Of a stretch of 64,000 bases of DNA, positions 46,010-55,438 are shown in pieces; the stretch's first letter is position 1, and each line of letters begins with the position of its first letter. Source of the stretch: Verrucomicrobiota bacterium (lineage in GTDB: Bacteria; Verrucomicrobiota; Kiritimatiellia; CAIQIC01); NCBI GenBank assembly GCA_004321905.1, contig SCQF01000041.1, positions 93,472 to 157,471 on the forward strand, in the 5' to 3' direction. The notes beneath the pieces were generated by a model, which worked only from the letters and a program-made list of their open reading frames with translations, did not search any database and was not told the DNA's origin. A program made the translations under genes and the position numbers.

Positions 46010-49000
46010 CTATCTTGCCTGTACGGTTAGCGTGCTAGGCGTCAATCCGTCAGCGGTTGCTTTTACGCTGATAGCGCCGGGCCGCAAAGCGCGGACGATC
46101 AGCTGCGCTTTCCCGCCATAGGCCGAACGGCGGTCTCCCCGGAAAGGTTCGGCGCACCACATATCCGCATTGGCGACCGCATAATTTTCGCCGGCCCCGG
46201 TCACTTCAAATCGGACGGTCTGATTTGCATCGGGAACGACCGTTCCGTCGGCATCCGTCACCAGCACATTGATATAGCCGAGGTCGCCGTCCGCGCCGAT
46301 TGAATCGCGCTCAGGCTGAAGCACAAGACGCACGGCTTTCCCGGCGGTTTTTATTTCATGTTCCGCCACGACGGCACCGTGATTACGGGCGACCGCTTTC
46401 AGTGAACCCGGCGCGAAGGGTACGGACCAGGTCGGCCGTTGTTTTTCCGCCTCTTTCAATTTTTTCACGCCCAGCGAACGGCCGTTCAGAAACAGTTCGA
46501 CCTCTTCACAGTTGCTGTAAGTATAAACCGTAACGTTTGTCAGGCCCGGCCAGTTCCAATGCGCCCGACGTTCGTCTTTGGTCAGCTTCACCGCGTTCCA
46601 GACGATGGTCTCGCTGCCGGCGGCTTCATCCTGAACAGCAATCCGCACCATCGGTTCTTCGTTGTAAAAACTTTTCACATAATACGCGCCGTCTTTGATG
46701 AAGCCGGTCAGATCGACGAGTCCACGGTACCACCCGATATCCGGCCATTCCCGGCCCTCGCCGAGATAGTCGGTTCCGCCCCAGTAGAACTGGCCGGCGG
46801 CATAGGTTTTATCCCAGTCGAACCAGGCGGCACCCCAGTCATGGGTGGTGATTTCGCTGGCGTAGAAAATCATGCCCGGATATTTCCGGTGCCACTCTTT
46901 CCAGTTTTTCTCCATGTAGTTGGTTCCCACCACGTCCAGCGCTTTGGCCATCTTCGGCGGCTCATTTCCTGGTTCGAGCTTGGGGAACAGACCGGCGCTG
47001 ACCGGCCGCGTGCCGTCCACGGCGTTCACACAACTTTTCAGCGCGTTGAAAACGCTGATCCCGCCGTCATTCGGACCGGTTCCTTCGACGTTCCTGTCCC
47101 GAATCTGCTCGGCGACTTCATTGCCCACGCTCCACATGATGACGGAAGGATGATTGCGGTCGCGCATAACAAATTCAGCCAGATCGCGTGGCCAGGTGTC
47201 TTTCCATTCAATCCGGTTGCCGTTCGGATCAATAAATACGTTGCCAAAGTTCCACTTGTCATACATCTCGCCGAGCACCATAAAGCCCATTTCGTCGCAG
47301 AGCTGCATGAACCGTTCGGAATAGGGATCGTGACTGGTACGGATGGCGTTCACTCCCATTTTTTTCAGCTCCTGCAACCGCCGCTCCAGCGCGCGGGGAA
47401 AGTCGGCCGCGCCGACGGTGCCCAGATCGTGATGCAAGCAGAAGCCTTTTATAATCAGTTTCTTTCCGTTCAGCTTGAAGCCGAACTCCGGACCGAACTC
47501 GGCGGTGCGTATGCCGAAGACCGTTTCAACCCGGTCGGTTTTTCCCAATCCGGATTTCACCAGGCTCACTGCTTTATACAGCGCCGGAGTCGCCGGCGAC
47601 CACAGCGCCGGCTGCTGAACCGTCACCAGTTGCTCAAATTTCCGTTCCGACGCCGCTTTCACGACCGCGTCATTTTTAGCTTCGCCGATTTTCCGGCCGT
47701 CCGGCGCGTAGATTTCCGTCGTCAGCACACAGACCTGCTCAGAATCCGTTTCGTTCATGAGACGGGTCTGGATTTTGACCTGAGCCGACGAGGCCTTGAT
47801 TTCCGGTGTGGTTACGAAAACGCCCCACTGCGCGACATGAACTTTTTCTGAAACCTGCAGCGTCACATCGCGGTAAATTCCCGAACCGGTGTACCACCGG
47901 GAATTCGGCTGGGTTCTGTTGTCCACCCGCACCGCAATCACATTGCTCTGCCCGAACTTCAAGTACGGAGTCAGGTCCACCACATAGGTGCTGTATCCGT
48001 AATTCCGCCCGCCCGCGTATTTCCCGTTGCAGTAGATACTGCTGTTCATGTAAATGCCGCCGAACTTGACGGTCACTTTTTTATCCGCCCACTCCGCGGG
48101 AACGAACAGCGTCTTCCGGTAAAAACCCAGTCCGCCGGACAGATAGCCGCTGTTCCGGCCCGCCGGACTGCCGGCGTTGAAAGCGCACTCGATGCTCCAG
48201 TCGTGCGGCAGGCTGAGTTTGCGCCAGGCGGAATCGTCATAATCGCAATCCGCCGCCTTTGAAAAATCGATTACCGGCTGCGGTTTCGCCATCAGCTGCT
48301 TCGCCTGCTCAACCCCGGCGGCATCCAGCAGCTCCAGTTCGCCGATCTGACAACTCTTAGGGTTTTCTCCGCTCAACAGCCGCAGGCGGAACTGGCGGGC
48401 GGTTTGTGGTGGAAAGGTGAGCAGCTGCACCGCCGCCGGAGAAAAAGTACCCCGGACAACCGGCGTGCCGGAGACCGGTCTTTCGGGAAACGTGATTTCA
48501 CGAATGGAGGCCCAAGCGCTTTTCGGCAGACCGGTTACGGTAATTTTCACGTAGCGGGCGGCGGCATCAATCCGGTCGCTGGTTGTTTGCCTGGCTTCGG
48601 CGGCCTTCTGCCGGTCCGCCACCAGCGTCCAGGCTGTTTTATTCAGGGACGTTTCCAGTTTGTACTGATAAACGCCCTCTTTTTCCCAGATAATGCTGAG
48701 GCTGGAAAGCGGTTGACTCCGGCCGAAATCGAGCATCAGCCATTCGCCGGTTTTGCCGCCCTGCGCACACCAGCGTGTATCCTGGTCGCCGTCCAGCACA
48801 TTGGACGCCCGGTTTCCGTTCCGGGTCTCCTCGGAAGAGGCGGTTACGGTGACATCCGGCGACGCGGTCAGATTGTTCCCGGCATACAGTTCATAGTCTT
48901 TCGGCGCGTTCCCGAAAAAATGAAGCCGCATGCCGCAGAAAGATTCCTCCCGGCCCATATCCACCTCAATACTCGCCGGAAATTTAAAGCCCGGCCCGGA

Positions 49001-49348
49001 AAGCCACCCTTCCGTCGGACATTGATTGAAGAGCCGGGCGGGCGAACCCCACTTCGGATCGGACGGCGGACTGCCTGCCACCTTCCAGCGGGAGCTGTTC
49101 AGACCCAGCGGCGAAAATTCCGGCGTGTTCGGGTTGAACGCGAACGTCCAGTCCTTGTTGAGATTTATACCTGCCGCCTGCGCGCCGATCAGTCTGGAAA
49201 GCGTGTAATCCGCCGTCACCGGAAATGCGACCGTAGGCTCCGCCCGGTCCGGCGATCCGCGGCCGTGCCCGATGCAGGAATATTCGCCCGCAGCCAGAGC
49301 ATATCCGGCCATCAGCGCGAACCAGACAAAGCATCCTGCTTGTTTCAT
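46010..49348 (-). CDS. Secreted GH2 hydrolase with inserted discoidin domain
   Basis: 1,112 residues; ATG 49348 follows GAGGATATT. Signal CFVWFALMAGYALAAG shares a 25-bp identical DNA stretch with the HzsA-like gene's signal. The GH2 sugar-binding domain starts near 60 (INLNKDWTFAF) and is resumed at 371 (DDSAWRKLSLPHDWS). Between them sits a discoidin/F5-8C module (about 160-345; SSEETRNGNRASNVLDGDQD). TIM barrel with acid/base E744 in WSVGNE and nucleophile E831 in YASEITTHDW. The DUF4982/Ig-like tail begins RPTWSVPFAPGSLKAVA. A beta-galactosidase- or glucuronidase-type activity is expected. Substrate unassigned. Confidence 0.9.
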   Translation of the reverse strand: MKQAGCFVWFALMAGYALAAGEYSCIGHGRGSPDRAEPTVAFPVTADYTLSRLIGAQAAGINLNKDWTFAFNPNTPEFSPLGLNSSRWKVAGSPPSDPKWGSPARLFNQCPTEGWLSGPGFKFPASIEVDMGREESFCGMRLHFFGNAPKDYELYAGNNLTASPDVTVTASSEETRNGNRASNVLDGDQDTRWCAQGGKTGEWLMLDFGRSQPLSSLSIIWEKEGVYQYKLETSLNKTAWTLVADRQKAAEARQTTSDRIDAAARYVKITVTGLPKSAWASIREITFPERPVSGTPVVRGTFSPAAVQLLTFPPQTARQFRLRLLSGENPKSCQIGELELLDAAGVEQAKQLMAKPQPVIDFSKAADCDYDDSAWRKLSLPHDWSIECAFNAGSPAGRNSGYLSGGLGFYRKTLFVPAEWADKKVTVKFGGIYMNSSIYCNGKYAGGRNYGYSTYVVDLTPYLKFGQSNVIAVRVDNRTQPNSRWYTGSGIYRDVTLQVSEKVHVAQWGVFVTTPEIKASSAQVKIQTRLMNETDSEQVCVLTTEIYAPDGRKIGEAKNDAVVKAASERKFEQLVTVQQPALWSPATPALYKAVSLVKSGLGKTDRVETVFGIRTAEFGPEFGFKLNGKKLIIKGFCLHHDLGTVGAADFPRALERRLQELKKMGVNAIRTSHDPYSERFMQLCDEMGFMVLGEMYDKWNFGNVFIDPNGNRIEWKDTWPRDLAEFVMRDRNHPSVIMWSVGNEVAEQIRDRNVEGTGPNDGGISVFNALKSCVNAVDGTRPVSAGLFPKLEPGNEPPKMAKALDVVGTNYMEKNWKEWHRKYPGMIFYASEITTHDWGAAWFDWDKTYAAGQFYWGGTDYLGEGREWPDIGWYRGLVDLTGFIKDGAYYVKSFYNEEPMVRIAVQDEAAGSETIVWNAVKLTKDERRAHWNWPGLTNVTVYTYSNCEEVELFLNGRSLGVKKLKEAEKQRPTWSVPFAPGSLKAVARNHGAVVAEHEIKTAGKAVRLVLQPERDSIGADGDLGYINVLVTDADGTVVPDANQTVRFEVTGAGENYAVANADMWCAEPFRGDRRSAYGGKAQLIVRALRPGAISVKATADGLTPSTLTVQAR

Positions 49349-49364
49349 AATATCCTCGATTTTT

Positions 49365-50300
49365 TTACGGAAGCACTTTGACCTGTGTAAGTTGAAACTG
49401 CGCTAGTTTGTTTTCTTTTTCCTGAACCGGAGCAATGCGCCCTTTCAGATCGCTGTGAGAAACAGACCACGCCACCTGATAATCCGGAGTTACTTCCAGA
49501 AGCTGCACTACTTGATTGGCGGATTTTTTCACATGCCAGTCGCCGTTGCAGAGAATCGTATTTCCGTTCGGAAGTCTCACCGCTCCGCCGGCAAAACAGA
49601 TGTTCAGTTCCGGCATGGTTTTTTTAGACACTTCCCAGGCGATTTTGTTGTCCGGAGTCACTTCAAGCCACCGCCCGTCAAAGCCGGTGGATATAAGGAG
49701 GTTGCCGTTTTTCAGTTCAACGATATCGAAAACGAAAAAACCGCCCTGCTGAGTTCCCTGCGTTTTCAGATTGATTTCGCGCAGCAGCGTTCCGTTGGCG
49801 GCGTATTCCAGCACCCGATCCTGAAGCATGCCGGCCAGATAGGTTCCGCGCGTCGTCTTGCGTCCGATCCGGTAACGCCCATGAGAGCTTTCAGCCTTTG
49901 ACGGCAGCGGAATCTCGACCTGAATCTCTTTGGCCCGGTTTACTTCGATCAGCCGGTTGTGTCCGCTGTCCATGATCAGAATATTCCCGTTCTCCAGCGG
50001 CTGGCAGGAATCAAGTTCGTTCAGTTTGGCATTCGGCTCCACCCGGTATTCCCAGACGGTTTTCTTTTCCGGCGTGACCTCTAAGACGGCGAATTTGGAA
50101 GAAAACAGCACGTTGCCATTGGTCATCGGCCAGGCATCATAAACTCCGCCCACACCGTCGAAGACCCAACTCACGGTTTTATCGGGCTCCATCACAAAAA
50201 CCTTATTGCCGGCGGCCAGCAGCATCCGGGGTATTTCGGCCCCGGATGCCCACGCGGCAAGAGAGCCGGCGAGCAGAACAGCGGCTGTTTTCTTTTTCAT
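49365..50300 (-). CDS. Exported PQQ-like beta-propeller protein
   Basis: 311 residues with signal KKTAAVLLAGSLAAWASGA, start ATG 50300 after AAGGAAGG. Repeats: NGNVLFSSKFAVLEVTPEKK, CQPLENGNILIMDSGHNRLI, ELKNGNLLISTGFDGRWLEV and RLPNGNTILCNGDWHVKK, each ending in a V-x-W-type strand. This is a 5- or 6-bladed propeller without an obvious catalytic site. Stop/start overlap (ATGA) with the upstream alcohol dehydrogenase suggests one transcript. An intact relative of the 39397-39963 pseudogene. Function unknown. Confidence 0.75.
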   Translation of the reverse strand: MKKKTAAVLLAGSLAAWASGAEIPRMLLAAGNKVFVMEPDKTVSWVFDGVGGVYDAWPMTNGNVLFSSKFAVLEVTPEKKTVWEYRVEPNAKLNELDSCQPLENGNILIMDSGHNRLIEVNRAKEIQVEIPLPSKAESSHGRYRIGRKTTRGTYLAGMLQDRVLEYAANGTLLREINLKTQGTQQGGFFVFDIVELKNGNLLISTGFDGRWLEVTPDNKIAWEVSKKTMPELNICFAGGAVRLPNGNTILCNGDWHVKKSANQVVQLLEVTPDYQVAWSVSHSDLKGRIAPVQEKENKLAQFQLTQVKVLP

Positions 50301-51445
50301 TCCTTCCTTTGTGCAATCGAGGCTTCCAGAATCCGCTGCGCGGCGGGCCGATCCACTTTTACCGGATTCAGCTCCACGGCAAAATTGAGATAAGTGAAAA
50401 CCTCGTCGGCCATCCGGCCGACTTGGCCTGCGTCCGGGGTCTTTGCTTTCAGCCGGTTTTCAAACCCGGCAAGGCCGAAAAACCGGTCAAACGCCGCGAC
50501 GATATCGCTGCAACCCGGCACCAGCTGCCGCGCAACCCAGGCATGTTTTTCCGGCAGCCCGGACGCGTTGAAGCGCAGCACTTCGCGATAGACCGCATAG
50601 AGCGCGTCGCCGTGCGCAATATCGTGGTAATGCCCGCCGATAATATGCGCGAAGACATGCCCCAGCGAGACGACTGCGTGATTGATGGCCACGCCGGCAC
50701 AGGTATCCGCCAGCGCCATGCCGGCGCGGGCCTCCAGATTCGAACCGTCCTGCAGAACGGCTCCGAAATTCCGCGCCATTTCGACGATCGCCTTTTCCGC
50801 ATACATGTCGCTGAGCGGAGAAGCCGCCGAAGAGGTGTACGCCTCCACCGCATGGCAGAACACGTCGAACGCCGTGGCGCGGGTCATGGCGGTCGGGAGC
50901 GAAAGCATCAGCTCCGGATCAACGATCGCCGCTCTCGGCAGAATGAACGGCGAACCCATGCCGGGTTTCTGGTTGGTCTCCGGATTGGTAATCACCGAAA
51001 ACATCGTACACTGGCTGCCGGTTCCGGACGTCGTCGTGACCGCCACGACCGGCAGCGTGGCGGACGTGATCGCCTTTTCCCCCATGGCATACGGCCAGAT
51101 CGAACCCTCATGCACAGCCGCCACGGCAATGGCCTTGGCGGTATCCATGGAGGAACCACCGCCGAAGCCGATCATAAAGTCACATTTTTCGCGTTTAGCA
51201 ATTTCCGCTCCGGCGTCAATACTCACCGTCGTCGGATTCGGCACCACGCCGTCATACACCGCTGTCGCGATCCCTTCCTGCCTCAGTTCCTTCTGCAAGT
51301 CGGCACTCCAGCCCTGCCGCGCCACAAACGGATCGCAGACAATCAGCGCTTTGCGCCCCAGCCCTGCACAATGCGCCGCCGTCTGATGGCGAACACCAGC
51401 GCCTATGATGATTTTTGTCGGCATAGCGAATGAAAATATTTTCAT
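50297..51445 (-). CDS. Iron-containing alcohol dehydrogenase
   Basis: 382 residues; ATG 51445 after AAGGAAATT. Cytosolic, no signal. NAD-binding FGGGSSMDTAKAIA, then TTSGTGSQCT and metal-binding residues in AFDVFCHAVEAYTSS, plus GHVFAHIIGGHYHDIAHGDA (histidine ligands). The family includes FucO-like lactaldehyde/propanediol oxidoreductases and butanol dehydrogenases. Beside polysaccharide genes it could handle a sugar-derived aldehyde or lactaldehyde from fucose/rhamnose breakdown; that is inference. It overlaps the propeller gene by four bases and ends a run that starts with the HzsA-like gene at 55438. Confidence 0.9.
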   Translation of the reverse strand: MKIFSFAMPTKIIIGAGVRHQTAAHCAGLGRKALIVCDPFVARQGWSADLQKELRQEGIATAVYDGVVPNPTTVSIDAGAEIAKREKCDFMIGFGGGSSMDTAKAIAVAAVHEGSIWPYAMGEKAITSATLPVVAVTTTSGTGSQCTMFSVITNPETNQKPGMGSPFILPRAAIVDPELMLSLPTAMTRATAFDVFCHAVEAYTSSAASPLSDMYAEKAIVEMARNFGAVLQDGSNLEARAGMALADTCAGVAINHAVVSLGHVFAHIIGGHYHDIAHGDALYAVYREVLRFNASGLPEKHAWVARQLVPGCSDIVAAFDRFFGLAGFENRLKAKTPDAGQVGRMADEVFTYLNFAVELNPVKVDRPAAQRILEASIAQRKE

Positions 51446-51487
51446 AATTTCCTTTTTATAGTCTCCAATTTATCCCAAGGCCGTTGC

Positions 51488-54400
51488 TTATTTCTCCTCC
51501 ACCAGCACGCGGAAGCCCACGTCATACACTTTTTGCCACGGAGCGTAGGCGCGGCGCACCGCCGAACCGGCATCTGCCGGACGGTTGGCCCAGGAGCCTC
51601 CGCGGGCAACTTTGCGCTCGTTGGAATTCTCTTCATTGCGCCCCTCATCGGTATAGGGATAGGGGCGGTAATCCGAGCGGGTCCACTCGCTGACGTTGCC
51701 GATCATATCCTTCAGGCCCCAAGCATTCGCTTCCGTCTGTCCGCAGTAATCCACCACAAACCACTTGTCTTGGAAGCGTTCGTCGTGCAGCGGGAAGTTC
51801 ATCGTTGGCGAATACGGGAACCGCTTTTGGAGCAGACTGCCGCGGCCTTCCCAGCTCGTATCGAACCACCGCAGCGACTGGTCGGCCAAATTGGCGAAGC
51901 GACCGAAGTCGGCGTCCATGGTGCCGTAGAAGAATTGCGTGTCGGTGCCGGCCCGGGCCGCCCATTCCCACTGGGCCTCGGTGGGGAGCGTCACCTTGAG
52001 TCCGGTTTTTTGGCTCATCCACTTGCAGAACTGCATGGCTTCCTGCCAGGAAATCCGTGCCACCGGCTGATCGGGGTGGTTGGCGATATAGCCGGGTGTG
52101 ACCCGGTTGATGCCGTGCATGTCAATGTAACGCGTATCGTGTGCCGGATCGAAGGCCGCATATTGCGCGTTGTTCACTTCGGTGACGGCCATCCAGAATG
52201 GTTTGGCCACGCGTACGACGGAACGCGGGCGCTCGTCCGGCGCGCCCTCCAAGCTGCCCATCACAAACGCTCCGGTCGGAATCCGGGCCAGCTCCATTTT
52301 GACGCCGTTCCCCAGTTCAACAGTTTTCTTGGTTTCGGCACTACCCGTCTGTTGTAGGCGTTGTGCGTCCGTGACCGTCAGGGGGAACCCCTGCACCTTC
52401 AAATCGTCCGGCGGGACGGGTTCGGTGGGCGCTGGAGCAATGAATTGCACCGGCGCGCGTTTTTGAAACGCTGTCTCGGCGGCACGGTATTCTGCTTCCG
52501 GGTTGGCCGCGACATGGGCGAATTTTTCGGCCAACTCGCAACGCCGCTGTTCTTGGTTCTTCTCTTCATATGTCGGCGGGTTCCAATTCCCACTGTTCGG
52601 CGCATTCAAATCAACCCAGCAGTAGAGGCGTTGACGCGATTCACTATCCAGCTCTGCCAGCTTCACCCCGTGATGTCCTTTCTCCAACATCTGGAGCAGC
52701 GGACTGGTTGAGGTGTGGTATTCCATGGGATTCAGCAAGCTCATGTCGCTTTCCATGGCAGGATTATGAATATACGGACGCAAGCCGGTGTACGCGACCC
52801 CTGGGTCTTTGAAGGAAGGCTTGCTGCGTGGACCTACGACTGGCGCGGCGTTGTGACAGCCCATGCAGTATTTTTCCAGCACTGGAAAGACCTCGTGTGA
52901 GAATGCAAACGGACGGGGCGAACCGTACCACGGTGTGAGTGGTTCCGCCGGTCGCTGTCCGGCGATATCGGGTCGCAGCGGCAGCGTGGTTGAGCGCTGT
53001 TCATGACACCCCACACAGGAGACCCGTTCGCCCGGCATCCCGACCAGCCAACTGCGCATCAGTTGCACGGCGCGCCCTTCGCCATCCAACGGCTGAATGG
53101 ATATGGGTGTGTTGGCGGGGATTTGGAAAGAAGCCGAACCGTCGGACTCGACCTTGGCCGTGCCGAGCACCCGTTTCATGTCCCAACTTGATTGTATTCC
53201 TACATGGCTGGGACCTGCTTTCTTATTGTATCCAAAGTGATACGAGAAAATGCGCAGGCTCTTGACCGTTCCGCGCGGTACGCTCTGCAAACCTGGCCCG
53301 GTGTAAATATCCGCGATGTGGACATCTGCCGTCTGACTTTCGGGTGTGGTACGATCCGGAATGAGTGGTGGTTTGGCGCGGGCCATCAGCGGAACCGGTT
53401 CAAATAACGCGGCCCCTTCCACCTCGGCAATCAGGGTGGCATTGTCGAAGATGTCCACCAGATAAATGCCCCATAGATCATCTTCCCGGTTTTTCTGCGA
53501 AACCAAAAAATATTTACTACTAAGCGGATAAGGCTGCGTGGTAAGCACGGAATTCTTTGTGAGATTTCTGTAATAGTCACCATCATTCTGCGGAAGCCCG
53601 CCGGTTGAAACGGTCAGCACCGGATTCTGCTTGGAATAATAGTCGCGGACAATCATGTCGCAGACGACTCCGGCCACCTTCTGGCCGTAACCGGGTATCA
53701 GTTGCAGAAAGCCGGTCTGTTCCGACGGTAGAATGTCTGGTATCAGGACAGACGGTGTTTCATTCCCGATTTTAACTGACTTACCCGAAGGCCGCGGCCC
53801 CGCAACCGATTTCAGTTCCCGTTCGCCCCACGTTTTGGATTCCGGACGGAAGTGGAACGGATAGTTCGAGGCCAGCCCCGGGTCGAGAAGCGCCGTGCGT
53901 CCAAACTCGCCGCATTCATGATGCCCCGCGATGATCCCGACGAGACTACTGGGCGTGCCCGGAATCGGCTTGGCAAAATGGAAACCCACCGGAAACCAGC
54001 CATTGCTGCCATAAAACGCCAATTGCCCGGTGCCATCGGGATTCATGGTCATCAGGCGGCGTGAGAAATAGTGCGGGATGTCGCTGTATTCCCACCGGAG
54101 ATAAAGCACTCGCCCATCGTTCAAAACGGTGGGGTGGGCATTGCTGTCTTGATCAAAGGTCAGTTGGCGGAGGGCTTTGGTTTCGGGATCCAGTAGATAA
54201 AGGCTGGCAATGGGCGTATTCCCACCCGTGCAGGGCAAGCCGAAGTAGCTGGCGGTTGAACACAACACGATTTTCCCGTTGGGTAGATAACAGGCGTCGA
54301 AAAAATCCACATCGGGATAGCCCTCTGGCGACACTTGCCGGATGGTTTTGTCCGCCAAGTTCATTTCATAGACCGCCCACCGGTGGTTACTGTCAAAACT

Positions 54401-55438
54401 TGAAAAAAGAAACCGATCTGCTGAAAAATCCAAACAAACATCGCGGATAATTCGGCCTTTTTCGGGCTTGTACAGCGTATTGAGTTGCGGTTTGCCGCGC
54501 AGTCCGGAGAGCAGCATGATTTCGTTGTCCCAATTCGCTTTGGGGATTTCGGGATGGGGTTGGAAGCCCATCGGCACAAAACCGAGACGCCAGTCTGTTA
54601 TGTTTCTGGCTGTATTACCGGGGGAGTTTCGGCGTACCACCAGTAATTTATCGAAATCCAGCAACGGATTGGCCAGCAACGCAGCCCGAACACCAGCCAG
54701 CAGTTTTTCAAGCGCCGCCGGCTCGGCAGGTTTGCCCGCCGCGAAAGACTTCAACATGGCGCCACGCTCGTCGGCAAATTCGGCCAGCGCCTTCCGGTGT
54801 GTCGCCCCATCGTACCGCCCCGGAAAAGTCTCGACCAAATCTGCGACGGCACGTTGTACCGCCTCAATGTTGACGCCTTCCAAGACTGCCTTTTGGGTTT
54901 GGACAAGCGCCGCTTCGGCCTTGCATCGCAAGCGCTCAGCGCGTTGTTCAGGTGTGAGCCGTTTCAGCTGCCAACCATCGGGAAACGGGACGGAGGATTG
55001 TAGGCGCAACGCGCAAATATGCGGCGGTGCGCCCCCGCTCTGCAACGCGATGGTGTGCGTGCCGCACTCAATGCGCACCGTACATTGCTGTTCCCACTTC
55101 GCCGATTTCGTATTCCAACCACCCGTCACGCCCGCCAATCCAGTATGCACCGGCTTCCCGTCAAGGCTGATCTCGACTGGCCGCGAATCCTTGGCCGCAT
55201 ACAATGCGGAAAGCGTGTAGTCTGCCGTCACCGGGAACTCGATCATGTACGCCGCCCGCTCTGGTGCGCCGTTGCCATGCCAGATACATGCGGGGCCATC
55301 CGCATAACCCTGCCCTGATAAACTCACGCGGACATTGCCCTCATCGAAGTCTTTCGCTTCAATGACAATTTCATTCGCCGCCCGCGCAGTCGCCAGCAGA
55401 GTGACCAGACCGATTACAATCCACTTTGATATGTTCAT
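51488..55438 (-). CDS. HzsA-like multi-domain haem protein, second paralogue
   Basis: About 1,316 residues from ATG 55438 (GGAGAAAAACAC upstream), overlapping the IclR gene's stop as ATGA. Signal SKWIVIGLVTLLATARAA. A lectin-like N-terminus (NGAPERAAYMIEFPVTADYT) is followed by an HzsA-type propeller (DVDFFDACYLPNGKIVLCST), haem sites CVGCH near 804 and CMGCH near 856, and an SUMF1-like domain from about 1043 (LPTEAQWEWAARAG, NVSEWTRSDYRPYPYTD, KVARGGSW). The FGE cysteine pair is missing here too. The start of the N-terminal module resembles that of the GH2 at 46010 (RAEPTVAFPVTADYTLS), a second hint of module exchange. Confidence 0.8.
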   Translation of the reverse strand: MNISKWIVIGLVTLLATARAANEIVIEAKDFDEGNVRVSLSGQGYADGPACIWHGNGAPERAAYMIEFPVTADYTLSALYAAKDSRPVEISLDGKPVHTGLAGVTGGWNTKSAKWEQQCTVRIECGTHTIALQSGGAPPHICALRLQSSVPFPDGWQLKRLTPEQRAERLRCKAEAALVQTQKAVLEGVNIEAVQRAVADLVETFPGRYDGATHRKALAEFADERGAMLKSFAAGKPAEPAALEKLLAGVRAALLANPLLDFDKLLVVRRNSPGNTARNITDWRLGFVPMGFQPHPEIPKANWDNEIMLLSGLRGKPQLNTLYKPEKGRIIRDVCLDFSADRFLFSSFDSNHRWAVYEMNLADKTIRQVSPEGYPDVDFFDACYLPNGKIVLCSTASYFGLPCTGGNTPIASLYLLDPETKALRQLTFDQDSNAHPTVLNDGRVLYLRWEYSDIPHYFSRRLMTMNPDGTGQLAFYGSNGWFPVGFHFAKPIPGTPSSLVGIIAGHHECGEFGRTALLDPGLASNYPFHFRPESKTWGERELKSVAGPRPSGKSVKIGNETPSVLIPDILPSEQTGFLQLIPGYGQKVAGVVCDMIVRDYYSKQNPVLTVSTGGLPQNDGDYYRNLTKNSVLTTQPYPLSSKYFLVSQKNREDDLWGIYLVDIFDNATLIAEVEGAALFEPVPLMARAKPPLIPDRTTPESQTADVHIADIYTGPGLQSVPRGTVKSLRIFSYHFGYNKKAGPSHVGIQSSWDMKRVLGTAKVESDGSASFQIPANTPISIQPLDGEGRAVQLMRSWLVGMPGERVSCVGCHEQRSTTLPLRPDIAGQRPAEPLTPWYGSPRPFAFSHEVFPVLEKYCMGCHNAAPVVGPRSKPSFKDPGVAYTGLRPYIHNPAMESDMSLLNPMEYHTSTSPLLQMLEKGHHGVKLAELDSESRQRLYCWVDLNAPNSGNWNPPTYEEKNQEQRRCELAEKFAHVAANPEAEYRAAETAFQKRAPVQFIAPAPTEPVPPDDLKVQGFPLTVTDAQRLQQTGSAETKKTVELGNGVKMELARIPTGAFVMGSLEGAPDERPRSVVRVAKPFWMAVTEVNNAQYAAFDPAHDTRYIDMHGINRVTPGYIANHPDQPVARISWQEAMQFCKWMSQKTGLKVTLPTEAQWEWAARAGTDTQFFYGTMDADFGRFANLADQSLRWFDTSWEGRGSLLQKRFPYSPTMNFPLHDERFQDKWFVVDYCGQTEANAWGLKDMIGNVSEWTRSDYRPYPYTDEGRNEENSNERKVARGGSWANRPADAGSAVRRAYAPWQKVYDVGFRVLVEEK

